Part shown: positions 18,515-28,265 of the stretch, one piece after another
Layout: each line of letters begins with the position of its first letter
Numbering within the stretch: the first letter of the stretch is position 1
Source: Pseudooceanicola aestuarii
Lineage (GTDB): Bacteria; Pseudomonadota; Alphaproteobacteria; Rhodobacterales; Rhodobacteraceae
Assembly: GCF_010614805.1 (NCBI RefSeq)
Contig: NZ_JAAFZC010000001.1
Location: forward strand, 2,210,001-2,274,000
Reading direction: 5' to 3'
Length of the DNA: 64,000 nt
Translations under genes and position numbers: made by a program
The notes under the pieces: model-generated
What the model was told of the DNA's origin: nothing
What the model saw: the letters and a program-made list of their open reading frames with translations, nothing else
Databases searched by the model: none

Positions 18515-19687
18515 ATGGCACCGCTTGACGTTGTCGTCGCCGGTGAACATCCCGGACGCCGGCATAGCCTTGGCCGGCTGATCGAGGGGCTGGGTTATCG
18601 CACGCTGTCGGCGGCAGACGGGGTTGAGGCACTGAAACTGTTGCGTCACAGCGGGGCGCAGATCGTGATCAGCGACTGCAAGCTGCCCCAGGTGGACGGG
18701 ATCGGGCTGACCCGGGCGGTGCGGGAACTGGACCTGGATCACTACGTTCATATCATTCTGATGACCGGGCGCGATCAGGACGACACCCGGTCCGCCGCAC
18801 TCGCGGCGGGGGCGGACGCATTCCTGCCGCGTGAGCGGGATTCTGCCGCGTTGAAGGCCCGTCTGCGGGCGGCCAGCCGGTTTATTCGGCACGCCGGCGA
18901 CATGGCCGGGCATCAGCGCACCCTTCGGCAGGCGAATGAGCGTATCACCGCGGATCTGAAAAGCGCGGCGAACGCCCAGCGCCGCCTGCTTCCGGCCAGA
19001 AGCCAGAGGATGCTGGATACGCAGGTCGCCTCCGCCTTCGTGCCCTCGGCGGTGGTGTCGGGAGACATGTTCGGGTGTTTTGCGCTGGATGATCGAATGC
19101 TGGCCTTCTACGCGGTCGACGTCGCGGGACAGGGCATCCGGGCCGCGCTTCTGTCCGTGGCGATCGGGCATATGGTCACGCCGCATTATTTCGCCACGGC
19201 CGTGCTGAAAAATTCGGACGCGCCAGATCCGGCGGCTTTGGTCCGGCGGCTGAACACCCGATTCAGGATACCGGACAATGGCGAGTCTTTCGGCATGTTC
19301 TGCGGCGTTCTCGACAACCATAGCGGGCGGCTGTCCTATTGCCAGGCGGCCTATCCCTCACCCTACTACCTGACGCCAGAGGGGGCGGTGGAGCCGGTGG
19401 GGTATGGCGGGTATCCGGTCGGGATGTTCCCGGACGCGGATTTCGAGACCAGGGTGATCACCCTGCGGCCGGGCGGATCGCTGGTGGTCTGTTCCGACGC
19501 CGCGCCGGAGGCAGAGAATGCGCGGAAAATACCCTTTGGCAGCACCCGGTTGCAGAGGCTGATTCGCGAGGGCCGTGGCGGCGTCAGCGCCGACTTGCCC
19601 GACCGGATCGTGGGCGCGCTGTCGCAATGGCGCGGTAGCCCGGCGCTGGAGGATGACCTGTCGATCCTGGCGCTAAAATGGCGGTAG
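18515..19687 (+). CDS. Response regulator with PP2C-type (RsbU/SpoIIE) phosphatase output
   Basis: The 390-residue protein has an N-terminal receiver domain (residues 1-120) with the phospho-acceptor Asp54 in VISDCKLPQ. The usual switch lysine position appears as arginine (AFLPRERDS). After a helical linker (about 125-165) comes a SpoIIE/RsbU phosphatase domain with SGDMFG (metal aspartate) and DVAGQG, where the family usually has DVSGHG. Such proteins dephosphorylate anti-sigma antagonists in partner-switching systems, but no antagonist or kinase is encoded nearby. The ATG at 18515 was chosen because homology to receiver domains begins there (MAPLDVVVAG). Confidence 0.83.
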   Translation: MAPLDVVVAGEHPGRRHSLGRLIEGLGYRTLSAADGVEALKLLRHSGAQIVISDCKLPQVDGIGLTRAVRELDLDHYVHIILMTGRDQDDTRSAALAAGADAFLPRERDSAALKARLRAASRFIRHAGDMAGHQRTLRQANERITADLKSAANAQRRLLPARSQRMLDTQVASAFVPSAVVSGDMFGCFALDDRMLAFYAVDVAGQGIRAALLSVAIGHMVTPHYFATAVLKNSDAPDPAALVRRLNTRFRIPDNGESFGMFCGVLDNHSGRLSYCQAAYPSPYYLTPEGAVEPVGYGGYPVGMFPDADFETRVITLRPGGSLVVCSDAAPEAENARKIPFGSTRLQRLIREGRGGVSADLPDRIVGALSQWRGSPALEDDLSILALKWR

Positions 19688-19716
19688 CACCCTGCCCGAT
19701 GCGCGCAGGCGCGACG

Positions 19717-19740
19717 TGCCCCTCTTCGCGACGAGGGGCA
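19717..19740 (+). terminator. Hairpin after the PP2C regulator
   Basis: TGCCCCTC (19717-19724) pairs with GAGGGGCA (19733-19740) around an 8-nt loop, 30 bp past the stop. It lies in the 242-bp gap to convergent metG. No T-run follows. Confidence 0.45.
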
Positions 19741-19929
19741 GGGCTGAGGCATGGGGCAGAGGGGGGCAGGGGCCGGGATGTCGCTGCCCCCGGACCAGGG
19801 AGCAGCCGCCAGGCAAAAGGGGGGCAATACGGTGCGGCGATCACGCCAGGCCGGAGCGTCTGGCCCGGTGCCGGGGCGGTTGGCGCAAGGGGGCGCAGCG
19901 GCCGCCCCGACATGACCAGCCCCGGCGGT

Positions 19930-21648
19930 TCAGTCCCGCGTGCCCTGGAAGCGGGCAGCCCAGTCTTCGCATTCCTCGTCGGTGAGTTTGCGAAACAGGT
20001 TCTCCGGTACGGTGAAGGCATGGCCGGGAGCCAGCCGCGACAGGGCCAGGACAACGTCGTCCGGCCAGCCGGCACTGTCCAGCGCCAGAGATTTGCGCAG
20101 TTCGGCGGCCGCATCGGGAATGAAGGGTGCGGAGAGATCGGCATAGAAGGCAGCCAGGTTCAACGACATGCGCACGATGCCGGCGGCCTCCTCCGGGTCT
20201 TCCTTGAACACTGCCCAGGGTGCGGCGGATTGCAGGTACTCGTTGCCCGCCGCCCAGATCGCCCGCAATTCCTGTGCCGATTTGCGGACTTCCATCGCCT
20301 CCATATGGGCATCATAGCGGGCCAGCCGCTCGGTCAGCTCGGTGATCAACGCCTGTTCGCGCGGCCCGGTGGCGCCGCCTTCGGGCACGACCTCGCCAAA
20401 GCGGGAGCGGCAGAATTTCGTGACCCGCGAGACGAAATTGCCCAGCACATCGGCCAGATCCTTGTTCACCGAGGTCTGGAAATTCTCCCAGGTGAATTCC
20501 GCGTCGGAGCTTTCGGGCGCATGGCTCAGCAGCCACCAGCGCCAATAATCCGACGGCAGGATGTCCAGCGCCTGGTCCATGAAGATCCCGCGCCCGCGCG
20601 AGGTGGAGAACTGGCCGCCCTCGTAATTCAGGTAGTTGAACGACTTGATGTAATCGACCAGTTTCCAATCCTCGCCGGAGCCGAGGATCGTCGCCGGGAA
20701 GCTGAGGGTATGGAACGGCACGTTGTCCTTGCCCATGAACTGGGTGTAGCGCACGTCCTGCGCGCCCGCCCCGGTGCGCCACCAGCGTTCCCAATCTGCG
20801 GCCTTGGCGCCGGCGGCCTCCGCCCATTCGGCGGCGCAGGCGATGTATTCGACGGGGGCGTCGAACCAGACGTAGAAGACCTTGCCCTCCATGCCCGGCC
20901 AATCCGTATCGCCGCGTTTCACGGGGATGCCCCAGCTCAGGTCACGGGTGATCCCGCGATCCTGCAACCCGTCCCCGTCATTCAGCCATTTCTTCGCGAT
21001 GGAGGTGGTGAGGATCGGCCAATCGTCCTTGCTGTCGATCCATGTTTCCAACTGGTCGCGCATCGCGCTCTGCTTGAGGTAGAGATGCTTTGTCTCGCGC
21101 ATTTCCAGATCGGTGGATCCCGAAATCGTCGAATGGGGTTCGATCAGGTCAACGGGATCCAACTGCTTGGTGCAATTGTCGCATTGGTCGCCCCGGGCGC
21201 TGTCGAATCCGCAATTGGGGCAGGTCCCCTCGATGTAGCGGTCGGGCAGGAACCGGCCGTCGGCAATGGAATAGACCTGCTTCTCGCTGACCTCGTAGAT
21301 CAGCCCGGCATCGGCCAGGCGCCCGGCCAAATGCTGGGTCAGCTGGTGGTTCTGCGGCGAGGAAGAGCGCCCGAAATGATCGAAGGACAAGCGGAAGCCC
21401 CGGGCCAGCTCGGCCTGGGTGTCATGCATCTCGGCGCAATATTCGGCCACCGGCTTGCCGGCCTTGGCCGCAGCGAGTTCGGCGGGCGTGCCGTGTTCGT
21501 CGGTGGCGCAGAGGAACAGGACCTCGTGGCCCCGTGCGCGCTGATACCGGGCGTAAAGATCCGCCGGCAGCTGGGAACCGACGAGATTACCCAGGTGCTT
21601 GATCCCGTTGATATAGGGAATGGCGGAGGTGATGAGATGCCGAGCCAT
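19930..21648 (-). CDS. metG: Methionyl-tRNA synthetase
   Basis: MetG charges initiator and elongator tRNA-Met. The 572-residue class Ia enzyme starts [21 protein letters not shown], with the HIGH-equivalent HLGN near residue 18. A zinc knuckle CPNCGF...CDNC lies near residues 143-160. The KMSKS loop is atypical (FSTSRG near residue 330), as in related alphaproteobacterial enzymes. No C-terminal tRNA-binding (Trbp111-like) domain is present. An AGGGGG site precedes the ATG. It is 91 bp downstream of the MFS gene on the same strand. Confidence 0.96.
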   Translation of the reverse strand: MARHLITSAIPYINGIKHLGNLVGSQLPADLYARYQRARGHEVLFLCATDEHGTPAELAAAKAGKPVAEYCAEMHDTQAELARGFRLSFDHFGRSSSPQNHQLTQHLAGRLADAGLIYEVSEKQVYSIADGRFLPDRYIEGTCPNCGFDSARGDQCDNCTKQLDPVDLIEPHSTISGSTDLEMRETKHLYLKQSAMRDQLETWIDSKDDWPILTTSIAKKWLNDGDGLQDRGITRDLSWGIPVKRGDTDWPGMEGKVFYVWFDAPVEYIACAAEWAEAAGAKAADWERWWRTGAGAQDVRYTQFMGKDNVPFHTLSFPATILGSGEDWKLVDYIKSFNYLNYEGGQFSTSRGRGIFMDQALDILPSDYWRWWLLSHAPESSDAEFTWENFQTSVNKDLADVLGNFVSRVTKFCRSRFGEVVPEGGATGPREQALITELTERLARYDAHMEAMEVRKSAQELRAIWAAGNEYLQSAAPWAVFKEDPEEAAGIVRMSLNLAAFYADLSAPFIPDAAAELRKSLALDSAGWPDDVVLALSRLAPGHAFTVPENLFRKLTDEECEDWAARFQGTRD

Positions 21649-21739
21649 GGTGCGCCCCCTGTATGTGTTGTTGTGCCCCCCTTACCCTTCTGTGCGCGCG
21701 GATGCCAGACGCTTCCGCCCTCCGGAGGGGCCGGCGCGC

Positions 21740-22966
21740 TCAGCGGCGTTCGCGTGCGCGGCGCAGCAGGCGTCCGATCACGAAGGTCGTGCGCGGGGCA
21801 TAGACAAAACTGGTCCGGTCCTCGCGGGCGGGCGCCGGACGGGCGCGCATCCGGTGCAGGGAGTAGCCCAGCAGCGCCAGGTGACCGGCGGCCACCATTC
21901 CGAAGATCGCTCTCGGGCCAAGGGCCGACATCAGCAGGGAGGCGCCATAGGGCGCCGCGATCGCCCCCACTGCGTAGAAGAACAGCAGGGCGGCGGACAG
22001 TTCGGCGCGTTCCTCGCTGCGGGCGAAATCATGCGCATGCGCGGCGGCCACCGAATAGACCGGGAAGGTCGCAAGGCCAAAGAAGAACGCATTGATCAGC
22101 GTCCCCGCCGCGCCGCCGCCGGTCAGTGCTGAGGTGGCGCAGGTCAGGATCGACGCCGCCGACAGCCCGACTAGCACGTGCCGCCGGTCGAACCTGTCCG
22201 CCATCCAGCCGGCAGGGTATTGCGCCAGCGCTCCGCCCAGTACGAATAGTGCCAGGAACCCGGCGATCTGCCCGGCCTGGAGTCCGACTTCCTGGCCATA
22301 AAGCGGCCCGATCATCCGAAAGGTCGCCGCCGACAGGGCCGAGACGATGACCGCGAAACACGCCAGCGGCGAGGCGGCCAGCGCCAGGCCGGGCCGCAGG
22401 CGCGGGGCCTGCGTCAGGGCAGGGGCGGGCGCGCGCGACATGGCCAGCGGCAGCAGCGCGCAGCAGCACAGGATCGCGAGGATATTGTAGGAGATGTAGG
22501 AGGCCGGGGCCAGGACCCCGATCAGCAGTTGCGCCACCAGCGAGGCTCCCATGTCCACCCCCCGGTAGATCCCCGTGACCCGGCCCCGATCGGCATTGTC
22601 CAGCCGTGCCATCAGCCAGCCCTCGATCACCGTGTAGGCTCCGGCGACGCACAATCCCGTCGCCACCCGCATCAGCGCCCAGGCCCAGGGGTGGACCACC
22701 ATCATGTGGCTGATCAGTCCGATCGCGCCCAATGCCGCAAAGGCGGAAAAGGCCCGCGCGTGGCCGACCCGACCCAACAGGCGCGGCGCGCCCCAGCAGC
22801 CCAGGAAGAAGCCCAGGAAATGCGCAGATCCCAGCATCCCGATCTCGGCCCGGGTGAACCCCAGGGCGATCCCCGACAGGGCATCCAGCGGTCCGACCCC
22901 GCCCGAGGACAGTTGCAGCAGGATGACCGACAGGAACAGGGCGGAAAAGCCGAGAAGCAGGCGCAT
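21740..22966 (-). CDS. MFS transporter, YfkF/UMF-like
   Basis: The 408-residue protein has about 12 membrane helices. The motif A equivalent after helix 2 is degenerate. A clear second copy after helix 8 reads YPAGWMADRFDRRHVLVG. Blocks such as SSGGVGPLDALSGIALG at the N-terminus are common in a group of uncharacterised alphaproteobacterial MFS proteins. The ATG at 22966 (MRLLLGF) was chosen over upstream in-frame ATGs because the first membrane helix begins there. It is divergent from the Tas-like reductase, with 175 bp between starts. Substrate is unknown. Confidence 0.82.
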   Translation of the reverse strand: MRLLLGFSALFLSVILLQLSSGGVGPLDALSGIALGFTRAEIGMLGSAHFLGFFLGCWGAPRLLGRVGHARAFSAFAALGAIGLISHMMVVHPWAWALMRVATGLCVAGAYTVIEGWLMARLDNADRGRVTGIYRGVDMGASLVAQLLIGVLAPASYISYNILAILCCCALLPLAMSRAPAPALTQAPRLRPGLALAASPLACFAVIVSALSAATFRMIGPLYGQEVGLQAGQIAGFLALFVLGGALAQYPAGWMADRFDRRHVLVGLSAASILTCATSALTGGGAAGTLINAFFFGLATFPVYSVAAAHAHDFARSEERAELSAALLFFYAVGAIAAPYGASLLMSALGPRAIFGMVAAGHLALLGYSLHRMRARPAPAREDRTSFVYAPRTTFVIGRLLRRARERR

Positions 22967-23141
22967 GACGCATTTGTTGTCCCGCGCGCCGAGGAAGACC
23001 AGCCCGCATGCGCGATCCCGGCCCGATTTTCTCCGCAATCCGGCACCTGCACGGATGCGGGCGTTTCGGGGGGTGAACATATCCGGCGAATTCCTTACCT
23101 TGGCCGGAACGGAACTGGACCGACGCAAGGGGCGCCACACG

Positions 23142-24188
23142 ATGAAGATGAATGAACTGGGCCGCTCCGGGATCGCGGTGACGGAGTATTGCCTGGGCTC
23201 CATGACCTGGGGCACCCAGACCCGCAGCGCCGAGGCGCATCGCCAGATCGATGCCGCCCTGGCCCATGGCATCAATTTCATCGACACGGCGGAAATGTAC
23301 CCGGTCAACCCCGTCAAGGCAGAGACGATCGGCCGGACGGAACGCATCATCGGCCAGTGGGTGGAGCAAAATGCCGCCCGGCGCGGTGACGTGGTGATCG
23401 CGACGAAACATTCCGGTCAGGGGCTGGAGGCGGTGCGCGACGGGGCCCCGATCTCGGCCGCCACCATCGCGCCGACGCTGAACGGTTCGCTGCAACGGCT
23501 GAAGACGGATTACGTCGACCTTTATCAATTCCACTGGCCCAATCGCGGCTCCTACCATTTTCGGCAATATTGGGATTACGACCCCTCCGGCCAGGCTCCG
23601 GCAGAGGTGCTGGACAACATGGCCGAATGCCTGGAGGCGCTGGAACAGGCGCGCCGCGCCGGCAAGATCCGGGCCTTCGGCCTCTCCAACGACACGGCCT
23701 GGGGCGTGGCGCAATGGTTGCGCCTGGCCGAGGCGGGGGGCGGACCGCGTGTGGCCGCCATCCAGAACGAATATTCGCTGCTCTGCCGGTTGTTTGACAC
23801 CGATCTGGCAGAGGCCTGCCTGAACGAGGACATCGGCCTGCTGTCCTATTCGCCGCTGGCGGCTGGTTTGCTGACCGGCAAGTACCAGGGCAACGCCCTG
23901 CCGCGCGGCAGCCGCATGACACTGGTCCCCGAGCTGGGAGGCCGCAAGACGCCGCGCGTGTTCCCGGCGGTGGACGATTACCTGGACGTCGCCTATCGCC
24001 ATAACCTGGATCCGGTGCACATGGCGCTGGCCTGGGCGGCGCAGCGCCCGTTCATGGCCTCGGTCATCTTTGGCGCCACGACCTTCGATCAGCTGGAGCA
24101 TATCCTGGCCGGCACCGACCTGGTCCTGCCCGACGACGTGCTGGCCGATCTGGACGGGGTGCATCGCGATCATCCGATGCCGTATTGA
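23142..24188 (+). CDS. Aldo/keto reductase, Tas-like
   Basis: This 348-residue NADPH-dependent oxidoreductase has the AKR (beta/alpha)8 barrel. The catalytic tetrad is visible as Asp and Tyr in FIDTAEMYPVNP near residues 47-58, Lys in IATKHSG and His in YQFHWPNRG. The last of these, and the length, closely match E. coli Tas. The C-terminal NADPH site contains FGATTFDQLEHIL. Physiological substrate is unknown. The ATG at 23142 (MKMNELGRSG) is preferred; an earlier in-frame ATG lies within the divergent MFS gene. Confidence 0.9.
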   Translation: MKMNELGRSGIAVTEYCLGSMTWGTQTRSAEAHRQIDAALAHGINFIDTAEMYPVNPVKAETIGRTERIIGQWVEQNAARRGDVVIATKHSGQGLEAVRDGAPISAATIAPTLNGSLQRLKTDYVDLYQFHWPNRGSYHFRQYWDYDPSGQAPAEVLDNMAECLEALEQARRAGKIRAFGLSNDTAWGVAQWLRLAEAGGGPRVAAIQNEYSLLCRLFDTDLAEACLNEDIGLLSYSPLAAGLLTGKYQGNALPRGSRMTLVPELGGRKTPRVFPAVDDYLDVAYRHNLDPVHMALAWAAQRPFMASVIFGATTFDQLEHILAGTDLVLPDDVLADLDGVHRDHPMPY

Positions 24189-24466
24189 TCCCCGGCTGAA
24201 CGTGACCTGATCCCGGAACGTACCGCTGCCCCGGACCCTTGACCGGTACCAGTGGCCCGGCCATCCCGGATCATGACTTTCGGACCACATCCCCCGAATG
24301 ATTGCCGTCGCGCCTGCCTTGACGCTTGCCAGCGGGCGGGTTCCGCGCTGTGCTGTGGGCGTTGCGCCTGGGGGGTGCCGATGTCGTTATGTGTGACAAG
24401 TAACCGGGGGATGTGCCCCGTGCCGGCCGTTTTCGCGCCGCGATGCCGTGGCAGGTGGCCAGGGCC

Positions 24467-25942
24467 ATGACCTCGACCGCCGCGATCATCGGGGGGGGCG
24501 TGATCGGCGCGGGTTGGGCCGCGCGGTTCCTGCTGCATGGCTGGAACGTGCGGCTGTTCGATCCTGCGCCCGAGGTGCAGGCCCGCACCGCGCAGGTGAT
24601 CGACCGCGCCCGCCTGGCGTTGCCCGGCCTTGGAGACGTGGCGCTGCCGGAGGCCGGGCAGCTCAGCTTTCACGGATTGATGTCGGAGGCGGTGGCCGGG
24701 GCGGACTGGGTCCAGGAAAGCGTCCCTGACCGGCTGGAACTGAAGCAGACGCTCTACCAGACGTTGCAGGATTACATGGAGCCGGGGGTCGTCCTGGGCT
24801 CCTCCACCCGAAGTTTCACCCCGACCGACCTTCAGGCCATGTCGAAACGTCCCGAACAGATCGTCGTGGCCCATCCGGTACAGCCGGTCTATCTGCTGCC
24901 GCTGGTGGAACTGGTCGGATCGGATCGCAACGGGGCGGCGGTGATGGCGCGCTGTGTCGACGTGTTGGAAGACATCGGGATGCGTCCGCTGCAATTGCGC
25001 GCCGAACAGCCTGCCCATGTCTCCGACCGGCTGGCGCAGGCGCTGTGGCGCGAGGCGCTGTGGCTGATCCGGGACGGGATCGCCACCACCCAGGAAGTCG
25101 ACGCCGCGATCCGCCTGGGCCTGGGGCCGACCTGGGCCCAGAGCGGTCCGTTCGAAGCGGCGCGGATCGCAGGCGCCGGGGCGGATATGGCGCGGGCCAT
25201 GCAGGCGATCGCGCCAGAGCTCAAGGCGCCCTGGTCCCGACTGACCGACGTGCCCGACATGGATGCTGCGTTGGCGCGCCGGATCGCCGAACAATCGGAG
25301 GATCCGCCCGGCGTCGCGGACCTGGCCATGCTGGAGGACGCGCGGGATGCCAGCCTGGTCGCAATTCTGCGCGCCCTGCGGGGACGGAACCAGGGCGCCG
25401 GGGCGGTTCTTGCACGGGGTGACGCGCGCCGCCGGGCGGAGGCCGGCCTGGCCTCGACCTATGCCGAGATCACAAGCCCCGAACAGCCGGTGCCCACGGT
25501 GGCGCGGGCGGTGCCGCTGGACTGGCTGGATTACAACGGCCACATGACCGAGGCGCGCTACCTGGAGGTTTTTGCCACCGCGACCGATCAATTGATGGAT
25601 CTGGTGGGCTGCGATGCGGATTATGTGGCCTCTGGAAAGAGTTTCTTTACGGTTGAGACCCATATTCGCCATATCGACGAGGTGCGTGCCGGGGCGCATC
25701 TGGCGGTGACCACCCGCGTGCTGGCCGGTGCGGGAAAACGGATGCATCTGTGGCATGAACTGCGGTCCGGCGATCGGCTGTTGGCGACCGGGGAGCATAT
25801 GTTGCTGCATGTCGACCTTGAGACGCGGCGCAGCTGCGAATTGACACCTGTCCTGGCGGAACGCCTGTCCCGTCTGGCGGAGGCGCAGGCGACTTTGCCA
25901 CCGCCAGAAGGCGCCGGGCGCCATATCGGACAGGGGTTCTGA
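24467..25942 (+). CDS. L-carnitine dehydrogenase fused to a hotdog thioesterase
   Basis: The 491-residue fusion has an N-terminal 3-hydroxyacyl-CoA dehydrogenase-type half (residues 1 to about 310) with NAD loop GGGVIGAG at 9-16 and the HPVQPVYLLPLVE block near residues 145-157. The C-terminal half, from about residue 345, is a 4HBT thioesterase domain with DYNGHMTEARY. The first half should oxidise L-carnitine to 3-dehydrocarnitine. The second matches the betainyl-CoA thioesterase that releases glycine betaine downstream. This fusion is known from Sinorhizobium-type carnitine dehydrogenases. The expected beta-keto acid cleavage enzyme is not in this window. The start could also be 24443. Confidence 0.87.
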   Translation: MTSTAAIIGGGVIGAGWAARFLLHGWNVRLFDPAPEVQARTAQVIDRARLALPGLGDVALPEAGQLSFHGLMSEAVAGADWVQESVPDRLELKQTLYQTLQDYMEPGVVLGSSTRSFTPTDLQAMSKRPEQIVVAHPVQPVYLLPLVELVGSDRNGAAVMARCVDVLEDIGMRPLQLRAEQPAHVSDRLAQALWREALWLIRDGIATTQEVDAAIRLGLGPTWAQSGPFEAARIAGAGADMARAMQAIAPELKAPWSRLTDVPDMDAALARRIAEQSEDPPGVADLAMLEDARDASLVAILRALRGRNQGAGAVLARGDARRRAEAGLASTYAEITSPEQPVPTVARAVPLDWLDYNGHMTEARYLEVFATATDQLMDLVGCDADYVASGKSFFTVETHIRHIDEVRAGAHLAVTTRVLAGAGKRMHLWHELRSGDRLLATGEHMLLHVDLETRRSCELTPVLAERLSRLAEAQATLPPPEGAGRHIGQGF

Positions 25943-26131
25943 GGACAGCCGCACGGAGCCGGGTCTGGCGCCTTGCAATGGCTGGTCGTCTGGATGGGGC
26001 CAAGTCCCTTGACGGTGGCGGCGCCATGATTGTGACAGGCGCTTCGACTTGGCGGGCGCTTTGAAGGGGCACCCGCTTTGAGATGCGAACCGCGTCGGAG
26101 GGCGCTTCGGCTCTGGCGTCGGTTGGGGTGA

Positions 26132-27043
26132 TCAGGGCATCGGCCCCAGCGGTCCGGGCGTATCGGAAGGGGGCGTCACGCTTCCGTCGATCTCGGCCTG
26201 GAGGGCACGCAGGAAATCCGGCATCTGGCGCGCGGTGACGCTGGCCTGACGCAGCAACTCGTCGAAATGCCGGGTCAGGGCGGTGACCCGTTCGTTGTCG
26301 CGAAAGGCCAGATAGTGCCGCCCGGCATAAAGCACCGCAAGGCGCGGCCCGAACAAGGTGACCGGAGCAGAGAAAATGCGCCGCGAATCGAACAGGTACA
26401 GCCTGAGCCTTGGATACAGGGTTTCGGTGAGGGCGATGAACCGGGTCAGCTGCTCTTTGCGGACCTCGTCGGACAGGCCCCGGTAATAGCCTTCTGCCCG
26501 GGCGAAGCTCTGCATCTCATGCAGCGGCAAGGCGATCTCGTAATCGGAGGAGGACGCCCGCATCCAGCTGAGCCGATCCTGCGACGCCCCGATCGCCTGC
26601 GCCGTGGTCCGCGCCAGATGCGGCGCATATTCCCATTCCAGCAGGCCCTGTGTCTTCATCATGTCCGGCAGGGAAGCCGGAACATGGCGGATCTTGAACC
26701 CCGCCGTCTCCACGTGCCAGGCAAAGATCTGTTCGTCCACCAACGCCCGCGGCGCGGCCGTCAGTTCTGTCGCGTGGGCCAGCATGTCGGCGGCGGTCTC
26801 GGGCCGGTCCGACAGCGACAGCAACCAATCCGCCGACACCCCCAGGGCCGCAGCGCATTCGCCCACCACCTGTGCATTGGGCAATCGCGCGCCGCTGCCT
26901 CCGATCAGCTGCGAGATGGTGGAACGATCCACCCCGATCCGACGGGCCAGCCCGCTTTGGGTCTGGCCTGCGCTGGCCATCGCCTGACTCAGGCGGGTGC
27001 GGAACTGTTGCGCGCGGTCACGCTTGTCGACAAAATCTGGCAT
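26132..27043 (-). CDS. XRE-family transcriptional regulator
   Basis: The 303-residue protein has an HTH_3 domain at residues 10-65 (QTQSGLARRIGVDRSTISQLI). The large C-terminal domain, about 230 residues, is not one I recognise; it contains YLFDSRRIFSAPVTLFGPRLAVLY near its middle. The domain may bind a ligand. The ATG at 27043 (MPDFVDKRDRAQQF) was chosen because it leaves a 106-bp divergent promoter gap to the DUF2061 gene; longer starts would overlap that gene. Target genes may be the divergent DUF2061-desaturase pair, but this is inference from position only. Confidence 0.78.
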   Translation of the reverse strand: MPDFVDKRDRAQQFRTRLSQAMASAGQTQSGLARRIGVDRSTISQLIGGSGARLPNAQVVGECAAALGVSADWLLSLSDRPETAADMLAHATELTAAPRALVDEQIFAWHVETAGFKIRHVPASLPDMMKTQGLLEWEYAPHLARTTAQAIGASQDRLSWMRASSSDYEIALPLHEMQSFARAEGYYRGLSDEVRKEQLTRFIALTETLYPRLRLYLFDSRRIFSAPVTLFGPRLAVLYAGRHYLAFRDNERVTALTRHFDELLRQASVTARQMPDFLRALQAEIDGSVTPPSDTPGPLGPMP

Positions 27044-27149
27044 ATTCTGGAAAATATCACCAAACGACGGATTTGTTAACCGCTCTCCGAATGTTTCACC
27101 CGGCCATGCCGCCGTACCCTCGCCAAAATCGCAAAGATGAAGGGGTGAC

Positions 27150-27350
27150 ATGGAAACGCGGCGCAGAACGATGGTAAAGGCAGGCCTCTGGACCCTGTTG
27201 GGATTGGTGGTGATGGTGGCGGTCGGCTGGATCTTCACCGGGTCGGTAGCCACCGGCGGCAGCATGGCGGTGATCAACGCTGCCAGCGGCATGGTCTGCT
27301 ATGTCATCTACGAACGGGTCTGGGCGCGCATCTCCTGGGGTCTCGCGTGA
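27150..27350 (+). CDS. DUF2061 membrane protein
   Basis: The 66-residue product contains two membrane helices joined by TGSVATGGSMAVINAASGM, and ends with IYERVWARISWG, the pattern of the DUF2061 family. The function of the family is unknown. Its stop overlaps the GTG start of the desaturase gene by four bases (GTGA), so the two are translationally coupled and probably act together in the membrane. Confidence 0.85.
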   Translation: METRRRTMVKAGLWTLLGLVVMVAVGWIFTGSVATGGSMAVINAASGMVCYVIYERVWARISWGLA

Positions 27351-28252
27351 GGCGGGTGGCGCCCGCCGTCGAATGGCCGACGCTGGGGCTGATCGTGATC
27401 TGCTATGCGGGTTGGGCATTGGCGACGGTGGTGTTGCCGCTGCTCTGGCTGCCCCTGGCGGTGACGGGCGTGGCGGTGACGGCGGCGCTGCATTCCTCCC
27501 TCAGTCACGAGGTGATCCACGGCCACCCGACCCGCTGGCCCTGGCTGAACGCGGCGCTGGTCTTCCCGGCGCTCAGCCTGATCGTGCCCTATTGCCGGTT
27601 TCGCGACACCCACCTGGCGCATCACCGCGACGAGGTGCTGACCGACCCCTATGACGATCCCGAAAGCAATTTTCACGATCCCGCCCTATGGGCGCGGATG
27701 CCGCGCGCGATGAGGGCGCTGCTGGTGGTCAACAACACCCTGGCCGGGCGGATGGTCCTGGGACCGGTGATCGGCACGCTCAGTTTTGCCGCACTGGAAA
27801 TTCGCGCCCACCGCGCCGGGGATCGCCGGGTGCTGACAGGATGGCTATGCCACCTGGCCGGGCTGGTGCCGGTGGTCTGGTGGTTGACGCAGGTGGCGAC
27901 GATCCCGGCCGGGGCGTTGCTACTGGGCAGCTACCTGGCCCATTCGATCCTGAAAATCCGCACGTTCCTGGAACATCGCGCCCACGAACGCGCCCGCGGC
28001 CGCACCGTCATCATCGAGGATCGCGGCCCGCTGGCCCTGCTGTTCCTGAACAACAACCTGCACGTCGTCCACCACATGCATCCGCGCCGGCCCTGGTATG
28101 AATTGCCGGCGCTTTATCGTCAGCACCGGGCGAAATACCTGGCCCGCAATGACGGCTATGTCTATCGCTCCTATGCCGAGGTTTTCACCCGATATTTCGG
28201 CCGCACCAAGGACCCCGTGCCGCATCCGCTCTGGTCTCCGGGGGCGGAGTAG
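27347..28252 (+). CDS. Fatty acid desaturase family protein
   Basis: The 301-residue integral membrane di-iron oxygenase shows the three histidine clusters of the FA_desaturase family: HEVIHGH (about residue 54), HLAHH (about residue 89) and HVVHHMHP (about residue 244). Four to five membrane helices are visible. Short length and the HEVIHGH form resemble small proteobacterial desaturases or carotenoid-type hydroxylases rather than the classic delta-9 enzyme. The lipid substrate is unknown. The start is GTG, overlapping the upstream DUF2061 stop. Confidence 0.85.
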   Translation: MRRVAPAVEWPTLGLIVICYAGWALATVVLPLLWLPLAVTGVAVTAALHSSLSHEVIHGHPTRWPWLNAALVFPALSLIVPYCRFRDTHLAHHRDEVLTDPYDDPESNFHDPALWARMPRAMRALLVVNNTLAGRMVLGPVIGTLSFAALEIRAHRAGDRRVLTGWLCHLAGLVPVVWWLTQVATIPAGALLLGSYLAHSILKIRTFLEHRAHERARGRTVIIEDRGPLALLFLNNNLHVVHHMHPRRPWYELPALYRQHRAKYLARNDGYVYRSYAEVFTRYFGRTKDPVPHPLWSPGAE

Positions 28253-28265
28253 GGCAGGGAGGGCC

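Noticed and set aside
26132..27292. Longer start for the XRE regulator
   Set aside because: It would overlap the divergent DUF2061 gene and remove the promoter gap; the HTH domain needs only the 27043 start.
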